Below, one piece after another: positions 52,825-63,106 of a stretch of DNA of 64,000 bases (position 1 is its first letter; every line of letters starts with the position of its first letter). The DNA comes from Collariella sp. IMI 366227 (taxonomy: Eukaryota > Ascomycota > Sordariomycetes > Sordariales > Chaetomiaceae), in assembly GCA_027946355.1 (NCBI GenBank), contig JAPEUS010000002.1, positions 2,108,001 to 2,172,000 on the forward strand, written 5' to 3'. A program made the position numbers and the translations under genes. The notes below the pieces were generated by a model. The model made no database searches, had not been told where the DNA came from, and saw only the letters and a list, made by a program, of their open reading frames with translations.

Positions 52825-55146
52825 TTACCTAACAGGGATTTCCTTCTTCTCCGCTGCCTTCTTCGCGTACGGGATGAAGTCAGGGGCACCGAGTAGGTAC
52901 TTCCGCAGGGGCTCGGGGATTTGGACACCCTTTGAAGAGTTAGCTTGTGCGTACAAAGAGTATCAGTCAAGCAGCTTACGTCGTCGGTCTGGTAGTTCTC
53001 CAGAATGGCGCAAATGGCCCTCGTCGTGGCGCAGAGGGTCGAGTTAAGGCAGTGGACGTAAGTCTTCTTGACGTCGGTCTGCTTCTTGATGCCGAAGCGG
53101 ATCTCGAGGTCGCGGCTCTGGTAGTCAGTGCAGTTCCTGTGGATGTTAGCATCAGGCCCAGAAATCCAGAATACCTAAGTTGACATACGAGCAGCTGACG
53201 AGCTCCTTGAACTCTCCTTGGTGCTATTGAGCAGTTAGTGTTTGAATTTCTGCAATGTTTGTTCAAGAAGATGTCATACCGGGAACCAGGCCTCAAGATC
53301 AAGCTTCTTGGCGGCTTTACTTTGGTTAGCGGTCAATTCTGAATTTGAGAACTATCCCAACATACCGGCATTGTCTGGAAACGAGTTAGTGAAATTCAGT
53401 GGTAATGAAATGAAAAGGGGGACATACTCAGAGCACCAGAGACGATGGCAACAACCCGGTAGGGGATGCCGAGCGACTTGAAGAACTCCTCCGAAGTGTT
53501 GATCATGCTGTCAAACATCTCCCAAGACCTGTGTCATGTCAGACATTGCCCAAGAATACAATCCTTGTTTGTTGAACCTACTTCTCAGGATCGGTGATGC
53601 AGAACTGCTCGACCTTGGTGAACTCGTGGACGCGGAAGATACCCCACACGTCTTTCCCGTGCTGTAGGGAGTCAGCTATCCGAAGAAACCACAGCCCATG
53701 GCATTAAACTTACAGCACCGGCCTCCTTGCGGAAACACGTCGAGTAACCAGCGTACCTAGTAAGGTGTGAGCAGCGGAGCATAGTATCCAAATACGGCGG
53801 GCTTACTTCAGGGGAAGCTGCTTCGGCTGGAGCCACTCGTCGCTGTGGTAAGCGCTGATGGGCTGCTCCGAGGTCTGTCTTGAGTCAGCACTGACCAGTC
53901 AGGGGAGAGGCAGAGGAGCCTACCGCAATAAGGTACTTGTCTGCTTGGTCACCAGTGACCTTGTAGAGCTCCTCATCGAACCTAAATACCTATGTCAGTT
54001 GAAACTGCGGGCGTGATAGCGGTGTTGGATGTAACGTACTGCGAAAGCTGGGCGGTCTTGGCCATCTGATCCCTGAGCATGAGCTGAGGAGTCTGGAGGG
54101 GGATGTAGTCGCGGTTGTGCAGAAACTCGAGACCGTAGTTGACGAGAGCCCTGGATGATTTTGTCAGAACATGAACCGTTGGCGTGGAGAGGCGGCCATA
54201 CTGGTTGAGGAAGACACCCCACTTGCGGAGGAAGTAACCGCGGTGGCCGACAACCTTGACGCCTCTCTCGGGGTCGTAGCCATCCAGACGATCCAGAACC
54301 TCGTGGTCTATCCAATTCCTCGTCAGTCCAGTCCCAGCCCACCAACGGAGTAGCGTTGTGCTCACGAGAGAGAACGTTGCGCTTCTCAAAGGTGACACCC
54401 TCGGGGGCCCAGGTGCGCTCGACCCTGTTGTTGTCCTATGTACTGTCAGGGCGGACAATCTCCTAAGGGGTTTGTATCGTCCAACGGACCTCATTGTTGT
54501 CGATGGGGACGGAGTCGTGGACAAGGTTTCCGATGACGCGGACTTTAGCCTTCAGGGCCTTCTCCTTCTCGGCGGCCAAGGTAAGCAAGTCCTTCTTCTC
54601 CTTCTCGAGTGCGGCTGAGACATGTCAGCATAACGGCCAGTCCAGTTCGGTTTGAATTCCCTAACCTTTCGCCTGCAGGAGATCGGTGACATCCTCCTTG
54701 GCCTGTAATGCGGTCAGAACCTATCGAATCCGAGACAGTTCGTAGGGTCGCATGCCTTCTTCTTGGGGCCAATCTGCTTCTGAACCTCGTTGATTTTGGC
54801 GCTGAGCTGGGAGGCAGAGTAGTTGGCTGTGTTGGGTGTATCAGCGGCTGGACGGGCGTCGAGGGGAGCAGAGGCGGCGTCGACTCACTCCTGCGGTGGT
54901 CCTCCCACATGGCAATCACCTCATCGACGGCCTCGACGGGGGCATGGCGCCTGCGCTGGCTCTCCTTGATTAACTCAGGGTTGCCGCCGCGCTCGACAAC
55001 TGTTCAAGACTCGAGTTAACCACCAGATCGGGACACGACACGCGATGCGCCAAGACAGTCGTATGCAAATTGATGTCTGGTAGGGGGGTCATGGTGGCCG
55101 TGGAGGAAATTGGGGGTTTCGTACTGAAATCGTTAACGTCCAACAT
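52825..55146 (-). CDS. SES1: Cytoplasmic seryl-tRNA synthetase
   Basis: The gene is split into about 17 short exons, the most fragmented gene in the window. It starts MLDVNDF at 55146 and continues IVERGGNPELIKESQRRRHA after the first intron. The N-terminal coiled-coil arm (ANYSASQLSAKINEVQKQIG, ALEKEKKDLLTLAAEKEKAL) binds the long variable arm of tRNA-Ser. The class II core includes FLHNRDYIPLQTPQLMLRDQ, motif 2 around YSTCFRKEAGA and IFRVHEFTKVEQF, and the motif 3 region LNSTLCATTRAICAILENYQ. The C-terminus VQIPEPLRKYLLGAPDFIPY ends KKEIPVR, a basic tail typical of fungal cytosolic forms. I traced the final two exons base by base without frame damage and the others by their protein sense. 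Confidence 0.94.
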
Positions 55147-55665
55147 CTTGGCTGTTTAGGTATCACGAACGGCCGTGGTGAAGAGGTTCAGGGTACAGGA
55201 CGGCGGAGGGCGCGACTACGAGACGGGATGGAGTTGCTGGCACAGACAGATCAATGGCGGGGCAGAATATATTTCGGCGGGGTGGAGGGGAGGTGGATGA
55301 GTGGGGTGACTTCAGACCAGGGGTCCAGACTGCGGCAGCTTATCGATAAGCTTATTCTATTATCGCTGTTGACTCAAACCCAAATAAATGAAATTCTATG
55401 GTGGGCATCTCCGTCTCTCAAGATCATCAACACCCGGTGACCAACATCAGTTGGCTCAAAAAAATGACTCTTGCCGAACGGGAGTCACAGCTCCCACTTT
55501 GACCGAAAACGCCGTCTCCCAACAAACCTAAATTCCACTCCTGGCCTGTCCATATCTTTAAACCCAGCATTTCGCTTCGTTCCCATGTGTTACCTACTCA
55601 ACCCCGCTGAGCAACCACTAAATGACATTCTGTCACCTTCCCCCATCTTCCGCTTCGGCCGCATA
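55147..55665. other. SES1 promoter and downstream flank of the Zn2Cys6 gene
   Basis: Apart from the palindrome, no recognisable element. AT-rich from 55.35 kb onward. Confidence 0.45.
55337..55352. promoter_or_regulatory. 16-bp perfect palindrome containing TATCGATA, upstream of SES1
   Basis: AGCTTATCGATAAGCT is its own reverse complement and lies about 190 bp upstream of the seryl-tRNA synthetase ATG. A perfect palindrome of this length suggests a dimeric protein site. The factor is unknown. Confidence 0.35.
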
Positions 55666-56406
55666 TCAACTCGTCCGACCTGATGTAGCAGCGATACCAG
55701 GAACCCACCACTCTTCTCTGTACTTTTCAGTACCTTGGCAGCTCGGAAACGACGCTGTTTCCCAGGAGTGTGTGGGATCAATATGTTGATGGGTTGGTGG
55801 GTCCAAACTTGGCATATTGAAGTATGCAGGCTCTGGCCCTTGGGTTCCGAAGACGTCGACTGCGCCGTGGGGATATGGGTTGTTGAAGGAAGGGTTGGTG
55901 AGATCCCATGGCCCAAGGCACTGCCAAGAATCGAGCCCCATGGTATCACTGCTGAATGAGGATGACGTGGTAGGTGGATGGAGACTTGGCAGCTCTTGGC
56001 CAAACGTCGGGTCGAGAAGTGGGAGTTGATATTGATATTGGAGGTCCTGCGATGGGCACGCTACCCAAGCGCCAGTGTCGTCTTCAAGAACGTCTGGGGG
56101 TGGTGTGGGTTCGAAACCTGATGTTGGTGCTTGTGTCTGGCTCTGGTTCTGGGACTTGGGGTTCAAGTCTTTTTGGCCGCTGGGTGTCGAAACCCGGATC
56201 TTGAGGTTGGCATCGAACGAGTTTTGGCACTCAATGTTCATTCGGGAACAGTGCTGACATGGACTACCTCCCGGACAGCGGACTTTTCTCCGCCGGCATG
56301 TCAAGCAACCTTGAAATCAAAGTCAGGCCCAAGTCACAAACCAAGTACTGGGGAATTCTTGGCAGGGGCACTCACCATGGAACGTTCGTTTAAGTGGTTG
56401 GGCCAT
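55666..56406 (-). CDS. Short Zn2Cys6 (fungal binuclear cluster) transcription factor
   Basis: Exon 1 (56376-56406) encodes MAQPLKRTFH and is joined by a 66-nt intron (GTGAGT...TTTCAAG) to exon 2 (55666-56309). The join gives GCLTCRRRKVRCPGGSPC followed by QHCSRMNIEC, a complete CX2CX6CX5CX2CX6C cluster. The product is about 224 residues, far shorter than typical family members (500-1000), and has no middle homology domain. The rest is Gln/Ser/Pro-rich with an aromatic, acidic end (REEWWVPGIAATSG). It may be a naturally short regulator, or further coding exons may have been missed. The target is unknown. The closeness of the intron to the first cysteine is usual for this family. Confidence 0.78.
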
Positions 56407-58227
56407 TGGGAAGTTTGAGTGTGAGTTTATGTCTTGGGAATATCTCGCCTCACTCTTGTGCTCTCCCGACTTACAACCCATGGGAACATCCCCATTTTCT
56501 ATCAAAGGCTCAGTATCCCTGAGTCAAGTTATCTCCGGACTAAAAACCGGGGATGTCGGCAATGGAGACGTGCTCCATAACGTGAGCCTTGTCGGCGGAC
56601 TCCTTGCTGATTTCTTGCAGGGTGGTTTACTCAGCAACCTGACACCAGCCACAAGTGTTGTGACATACCCACCGTACCGTGACAACGCATTTCCGGCAGT
56701 AGTGACAGAAGACCTCACTAAAATGGCATTCTTACTCTCTTAAAACGGTACTCATCCATATTCAGACACGACAATACGGTAACTATCCCCCATTAGCCAC
56801 ACGCTTCATCAAGAAGCCTTCAGCTCCATCGCTCTCACCTCAAGTATGAAAAGTCTTGCTGAAGGTACCTCCTGAGATTCCTTTTCCACTTTCCTGTCTC
56901 ACGATAACAACAAAATCTCAAAGATCTTCATCCACGAGACCTCGGGCAACCCCCACTGAGTAGGCTGAGCTCACCGTCCCCGAGGCCCGTGATGTCAAAC
57001 ACCCCCACCACATGGCTGACAGGCGAGGTAAAGGTCTCAACAAGACAGGCTTTGGAATCACAACTCGGCAAGGCTGCCGTCTTCGGTGCTATGTTGCACG
57101 AGTCGGTCTTCGGCTTTGCCTTTCGGGACTGACAGAGGGCCTCGATCGGGCGTCATGCGTTCTGTTGCCGAAGCTCGACATGGAGAAGTCCCCAGTAGCT
57201 GACCAAAATTCCACCCTCGTCCAATCTCGGTCCTGCGAATGTAGTTGCCTGGCGGCCAGCTTACCGTGGGACCAAGCAAGCCTCCCGCGCCGTCCCCGCT
57301 ACCCACAAACTAATGTCGGCATGGCCGTCCCGCGGCCTGACAGATTGTAACATGGAGATCTCCGGCAGTTCCCCGGCAGGACGCTGGGACGATCAGTCGT
57401 CCGATCTTTTAACCTGCTCGGCTCCTGACTGAGAAGACCCGACGGTCCTTAGGAGTTGAGTTGTAGTCACAGAAGCAGGAAGTTGTACCCACAACTCATT
57501 GGCTTGATTGGCAGTACACAAGAATTGAGTTACCAGGAAAGCCGTGGATAACTCATTTCATCTTGGAAAAAAGGAGAGATTACGGTGGAAGAGGAGGGTT
57601 GAATATTGAGAAGGAGAAAAAGATCAGAGACAACAAATTGGCCTGCACTAACCCTTTACAGTAGGGACCACCCCACAATCGTCATAAGTTCAGTGGGGCA
57701 AACGTTAAATGCAATAAGGTTGTTCGTCCCGTCCGGTCCTACGTCGGCGGTGCTGCAGTTCCCACAACACTTACACGCAGAACGCACTATAACTGGATCT
57801 GTGGCGGGTTTCAATGCTCTTCTTGACATGCTCCAAGTGCTAGGTCTGGTGATCTCAATTTGAATGTTCAGAGCAGAGAGCATCACCCTCACTTCACTTG
57901 ATGCAAACCCTCGCCACCTGCACGCTTGGACCGCGGAACTAACTACCATAACCAACAAGACACGGTTAACTGTTGCCTGCCTGGCCCTTTCAGGGATGGC
58001 ACACCTGACCGACCTCGTGCCGCTGCTTCCTCTCCAAGTTCCCTGCTTGACGACCTCACAACATGACACTATTCAGCTTTTTGCGATAGTAACCTAGACT
58101 TCTAGTATGAATAAAGTCATTGGTCATAGTTGGTGTTCATTCCAGCCGCGGCTCGCTCAGCATACAACAACCCTGTCCGCTCAGCCATCACACTCGCACA
58201 AAGAAAGGTGACCAGCATCAAAGAAAC
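56407..58227. other. 1.8-kb stretch without a supported gene
   Basis: Only short frames occur. The segment between 56.7 and 58.1 kb has mixed composition and no recognisable domain, tRNA or terminal repeat. It separates two divergent genes and so contains both promoters. Confidence 0.45.
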
Positions 58228-59890
58228 ATGACCGAAAACACTGGGGTGGCCTGTCCATTCTGTGGCTGGGTAAATGAGGCAGGCGAATATCAAATGTTGC
58301 TGGCAAGTCTTGGAGAGTTTAATACCCCTCCCCCCCAGTCCCCAACCCACTACATAAACTAACAAGCGCCACACACATAGCACATTGAAACTCTCCACTC
58401 TGAGGGAGACTCGCCATTTGTTGTGGGAGAAGACAGTCCCTCTGGCAACGCTGAGGCTGTTGAGGACCCCCAATATGCAGAGTGCCCTGTCGATAACTGC
58501 GGCGAGCTCCTTCTGCTCCAGGAGCTGGACTATCACCTCGAGCTCCACGCCGACGAATCGGGGGGGACAACCACCAGGACGAATCCACTCCGGAATCAGA
58601 AATGGGTGTCAACGGCCGGCTCTCTAGCTCTGGGCCTTCGAGAGATCAACGCGAAGCAGAAAGACGCCACCACCGGTCTAACCACAGCGCTGAGAAGCAC
58701 GACCGGCAGGCTTCGGCCATCTCAGCGTGGAAGCGGCTGCTTAGGATGCCTGGCTCGTCGACAGCACATAAAATCTTGTCAAAACATTCGCATGATGAAA
58801 CTCATAAAACGAGTTCTCATTCCTCTCGCGGCAAGCGGCTCGGCGTGCGTGATTTTGTCCTCATAATACTCCTGGGCGCAACTGACAGTCCCCTAGAAAT
58901 TACAGCTTGGCAAGTATGCCCATGAAGAACGGATGCCAGACTGGCTTGTTACCCTACTCAGAAAAGAAGGCCAAGTGACGTCTCAAGGTAAGTCCGAAGG
59001 AATCCCTGGTACTTGGTGATCACTGACCAGTCCAGGCGTGATCCCTGTCCTAGCCCAACTCCTGGAGCAGAGCCCGACGACAAAATATGCTTATCTCTGC
59101 CACCCATGCGTGCAGCACGTGTCCAAACTGAAGCGCGAAGGTTTGCCTTGATCCCACCGCTCACTCTCCAATCCCTACACATCAGCTGACAGAAGCACTA
59201 GGAGGTTTCTGCGGGTACCGAAACATCCAGATGCTATCCTCTTACGTGATACACACGAAGTCCCAGGGGCACCAGCGCCTGGGCCACGACCTCCCCTCGG
59301 TCTTTCAGATTCAGGAGAACATCGAAACTGCCTGGGACCGGGGGATTAACGCCCAAGGCCGTCTCGAGACGGGCGGCATCAGGGGGAACCAGAAAATACA
59401 TTGGCACACCAGAGGTACTGTCACCCACCCACCGCCACCCCCCTTAGCACCAGGACTAACCAACCCCTCCCAGGCCCTAGCCATGTTTCGCCTCCTCGAA
59501 ATCCCCTGCGACGCCCAAGGAATCAAGCACAAAGAGCCCGGCAAATCCGAAGCCGACCTCCTCGAGTACATCGAGACGTACTTCCAGTCCGGCGTCACAG
59601 ACCCCACCCAACTCATCCGCCAAACCAGTCTTCCGCCCATCTACTTTCAGCACGCAGGCCACTCCCTCACGATAATCGGCTTCGAGAGACTCCAGAACGG
59701 CTCCAAGCAGCTGCTCGTCTTTGACCCCTCGTTTCACGACTCATCGTACATGCTGCGCCTGGTCGGCAAGACGTTCGTGCATCCCACGCCGGACCTTGCG
59801 CTGAAGCAGTATCGGAGGGGGAATAGGTACATGAAGGCCTATAGGGAGTTTGAGATTTTGAGGTTTGTTATATCCGCAGATAACGAGTGA
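58228..59890 (+). CDS. Peptidase C78-type protease with zinc fingers (ZUFSP/UFSP family, Mug105-like)
   Basis: The start MTENTGVACPFCGWVNEAGE opens a C2H2-like finger completed after the first intron (LLHIETLH). That intron (58303-58380) has a GC donor (GCAAGT). A second finger is YAECPVDNCGELLLLQEL with HLELH. After a variable linker come KYAHEERMPDWLVTLLRKEG, the catalytic cysteine motif GGFCGYRNIQML (exon from 59202), and the His and Asp motifs AGHSLTIIGFE and LLVFDPSFH. The architecture matches ZUFSP/ZUP1, which cleaves ubiquitin chains, more than UFM1 proteases. Two frame changes are needed: a missing base in the G7 run 58560-58566 and an extra base near 59387, before TRKYIGTPE. Introns at 58845-58905, 58988-59035, 59141-59201 and 59415-59473 fit. 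The length is about 470 residues. Confidence 0.85.
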
Positions 59891-60131
59891 TGGATGACTA
59901 GAGAGGTTGACTCCCATACAGTTTGCGCACAGAAGCGGCAGGCTGCTAGGTGTGGCTTTAGTTTTGTTGCGAGCTTGGGGTTTGGGATTGGGTAATTTTC
60001 GGTCTCATTCTGGCGCACATTCTGGCGCACTATGGCAACAGGAGCGAAGCGCCGGAGTTCATCATCAGTCATGTCATGTCTTGCGTTGTCTTGTCTACGT
60101 ATACCCTTGTAGCGCCGTTGTCTATTATTCT

Positions 60132-61005
60132 CTATGCCGTCATCTCCTTTGCGAACCAGTCCTGCAGTTTGGCCAGCGCCCGACCGCGGTGCGAGACCTT
60201 GTTCTTTTCTGTCTTGTCCATCTCGGCGTATCTGCGCAAGTCAGTATCAACACCCCTCCTTCCGAGAAGTGAAATGGGCGGAAAACTCACGTCTGCCCCT
60301 CATACTCAAAGATCGCGTCCCAACCTGTTCGCATCACCCACCATCAGCATCTCACACTCAACAAGCCAAACCAGGCTTCAACCGTCAAGGCAGAGATAAC
60401 AGAACAGAGACATACCGAAAAACGCCGGCCCTCTTGGCGGCACAATCTTCCCGTCCGTAATCCCCTGGAACAGAATCGGCTCGTGGCCCGGGCCGGGCGA
60501 GTAACCGAATGTGCAGACTGCCTTGGCCGACTTGTCCTCGTAGGCGGCCAGCAGGTTGTTGAGCCCGTCGTGGCCCGAGGGAGGTCATGAACCATTTGCT
60601 GGCGGCACATGGTTAGCATCATTGTCTAGAGAGGGAAGAAACAGAGACGTACATGTACGGCCCCGGTAGCCCGTTCAGAGCATTGAAGCAGAGGCAGGTG
60701 TCTTCGACTAAGACGGGGCCTTGAACCTTTTGGTTTTGTTAGCTTGGGCACCGACTGTTTTTCATTTTTTTTTTTGGTTTGGTTTGAAGAGTTCAATGTG
60801 TGATATGGGAGGTACACACCAAATCGGCCGCCCGCCGGCACTTATCAATCGTCACCTCCTCCAGCGTGCCCTGGATCTCGAGCAGATCGAGCGCCTGGTT
60901 CTCGACCTGGATTGCTGGCTCGAGGATCGCCTTGACCTCGCGGAGCTTGTTGGCGTTGCCCGTGATGAAGTTGACTATGTGCCGGGCGGGGGTGGGGGCT
61001 GCCAT
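60132..61005 (-). CDS. HAM1: Inosine triphosphate pyrophosphatase (HAM1 family)
   Basis: Five exons (60820-61005, 60653-60726, 60416-60598, 60291-60324, 60132-60231) encode about 191 residues. The N-terminal substrate loop is VNFITGNANKLREVKAIL. The metal-binding and catalytic block is VQGPVLVEDTCLCFNALNGL followed by PGPYIKWF. Later motifs are FGYSPGPGHEPILFQG and WDAIFEYEG, and HRGRALAKLQDWF ends the fold. HAM1 hydrolyses ITP, XTP and dITP to monophosphates and so cleans the nucleotide pool. A single extra base near 60572-60573 (CTCGGGCCACG on the coding strand) breaks the frame between MTSLG and HDGLNNLLAAYED; removing it restores the family sequence. The neighbours HAM1 and FAP7 are both nucleotide enzymes on the same strand, but there is no evidence of co-regulation. 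Confidence 0.92.
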
Positions 61006-61293
61006 CTTGAAAGGTGGGGTCGTTTTGAGGGGAGAAAAGGGTGTACCTGGGTGATGAGATGGTTAAAGATGGGTGAGTAGGGGGTTTTGTGAGGGACTCT
61101 TTTATGGTGGGGTTGTAGAGGGGTCATAGGGATGTAGATTTGAAGCCCCGGTTGGTGCATATTCAGGTACCAGATCTGTGTCGAGCAGTCTCTGCGAGCT
61201 TTCACTTTCACAAGAGGTGATGAAAAGTAGTCTGTGGTTTGGTTGTCATGTCATATCTCATGAATTATCCGCCTCACTATTTCCTCTCCCCCT

Positions 61294-62036
61294 CTATGAA
61301 GAAGCATTGTTCTTCTTCCACTGCTCCAGCCACTGCTCGATCCTATCAACATTGCCCTCCATCTCATCCGCCGTCGAGCTCTGCAGCTCAACCACAATCT
61401 CCTCGTCGTATGAGTCCTTTGCCTCCTGCAGCAGCACCTCCATGATCTCCGAATCAATGTTTTCTTGCAGCTTCAACTCAGGGTATTTCCTATTCCCGTG
61501 TCAGTTCCCCGTCTCTCTCTTTTAATGCATACTCCATGTCAAACCAAAGGCGCAGGTGTTGCCATTGGGGTAAATGGAAGAGTGCATGCCGAAAAAAAAA
61601 GAAAAAAACGGCCTGACTCACCTCGCCATGAGCCGATCATACAGCGTCGCCGTGTCCACCCGCAGCACCACCACCAGGTCGATCCAGCTCTTGGGGAACA
61701 GGTCGCATGCGTGCCAGTCTATTATGCAGCCACCCTGCTTGACCTCGTCCTCAATAGCGTCCAGCAGCTGTTGCCTCAGTCAGTATTCATGTGATGTGGT
61801 ATGCATCTAGTGAGGTTTTCAACAAGAACAAAGAAAGAGAGGGAAAATACCTTGTCCTCATCCACAATCCAGCTCTGGTACTCCTCATCCCAGCCCTCGT
61901 GGCACTCGCGGTTCTTAACCACGTCGTTGACTGACAGGTGCTTGAGCCCTGTGCGCTCGGCGAGCAGCTCGCAGTGGCTGGTCTTGCCGACGCCGGGCGT
62001 GCCCGTGACGATGATGTTGGGGGAGGTGCGGGACAT
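61294..62036 (-). CDS. FAP7: Adenylate kinase isoenzyme 6 homologue (Fap7/hCINAP)
   Basis: Three exons (61851-62036, 61622-61767, 61294-61489) encode about 175 residues. The P-loop is IIVTGTPGVGKTSHCELLAE. The NMP-binding part includes HLSVNDVVKNRECHEGWDEE, and the Walker-B-like segment is GGCIIDWHACDLFPKSWIDL. LRVDTATLYDRLMARKYPEL carries the lid arginine region, and the helical C-terminus ends QWLEQWKKNNASS. The length fits the family. Fap7 binds Rps14 and is required for cleavage of 20S pre-rRNA to 18S late in 40S maturation, in addition to weak adenylate kinase and ATPase activity. Both introns have consensus ends (GTATTT...CAACAG and GTGAGT...GAATAG). It lies upstream of HAM1 on the same strand. 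Confidence 0.95.
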
Positions 62037-63106
62037 TGTGTGCTTTCGTTTCCTCTGGTTTTGGGGGTTGGTGTTTGTTCTCTAGTGTACTCTTCTCTTT
62101 TCTTTTTGCTTCAAAGATTTCAAAGAGGTTGTTGTGAGCAAGGGTGAAGTGGTGGTCTAAGTGGTGGTGTCTGCTCCGCTCAGAAATATTTTTGTGTTGC
62201 AGGTTGGGTGCGAGGATGGGAAATCCCCACTGTGCGATTGTGGGAGGCATATGAGAGGAGACAATATGAGGTTGAGGCCTGCCTTCCTCATGCCAGCAGA
62301 ATAACGCCCCTTCAGGGCTTTTCAAAAACACAAAAAAACAGTACCGCTTGTTTACACCACTTAATTTTATATCTACCTGGATACATAAATCCCATTCCTA
62401 TGGCTAGACAACTACTTGATGAGGAACACTCGTAGCTCAAGGATACTCCATCCTGAGATGAACAACGCCCCTCCCTTCTCTTCGCTCTCTATCCTGTATC
62501 ACCAGCCATGGCCAGCTGTTGACCTTTGTAGTGTCATACCGTATACTCTTATCGCCACTTTATTCCTCCAGAAAGACCTTGATGGAATGAGCGAGGAACC
62601 AAAAGCCGAGAACAAATGCAAACAAGCAAGGCACATAACAGAAACCCAGAACGCAGCAGGAACATTTCTAATACCCATCACCCCCCAAAACCAGCAAGCA
62701 AAAGGCAACAAGATGCAGCAGAAGGAAAGCAACGAAGCACATCACCAACCCATGTTTTGATCAATCAAAGCGACATCAGATATCCCAGAACAGAACAAAA
62801 CAATGAACAGAAAAGATCATCACCTCCTCCTCCCTTATCCACTCCCACTCTCCCCCCTCACAATTCTATACCCCCACCACCATCCCAATTCTCCCTCCAC
62901 CTCCCCCACCAGGACTCATATTCACCCTTGGAGGACCCATCCCCTCCTCCACGGCGAGAAAACCACACTCGCAGGCCTCTGCCTTACCTCTCCCCCCTCC
63001 CCCACCAACCATCATCCTACAACCCCTCGGCCTTCCCCCTCTTCTCAGATCCACCCCCTCCTCCCGGTCGCAAAACTACCAGCGACAGCCATCTAAGCAG
63101 AGCTGG
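62037..63106. other. FAP7 promoter and 3' flank of the myosin gene
   Basis: The first part holds the FAP7 leader. From 62.6 to 63.1 kb the plus strand is strongly C/A-rich (the minus strand T/G-rich), giving an open but low-complexity Pro/His/Ser frame on the plus strand that I reject as coding. It is probably the 3' untranslated region of the myosin gene. Confidence 0.5.
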
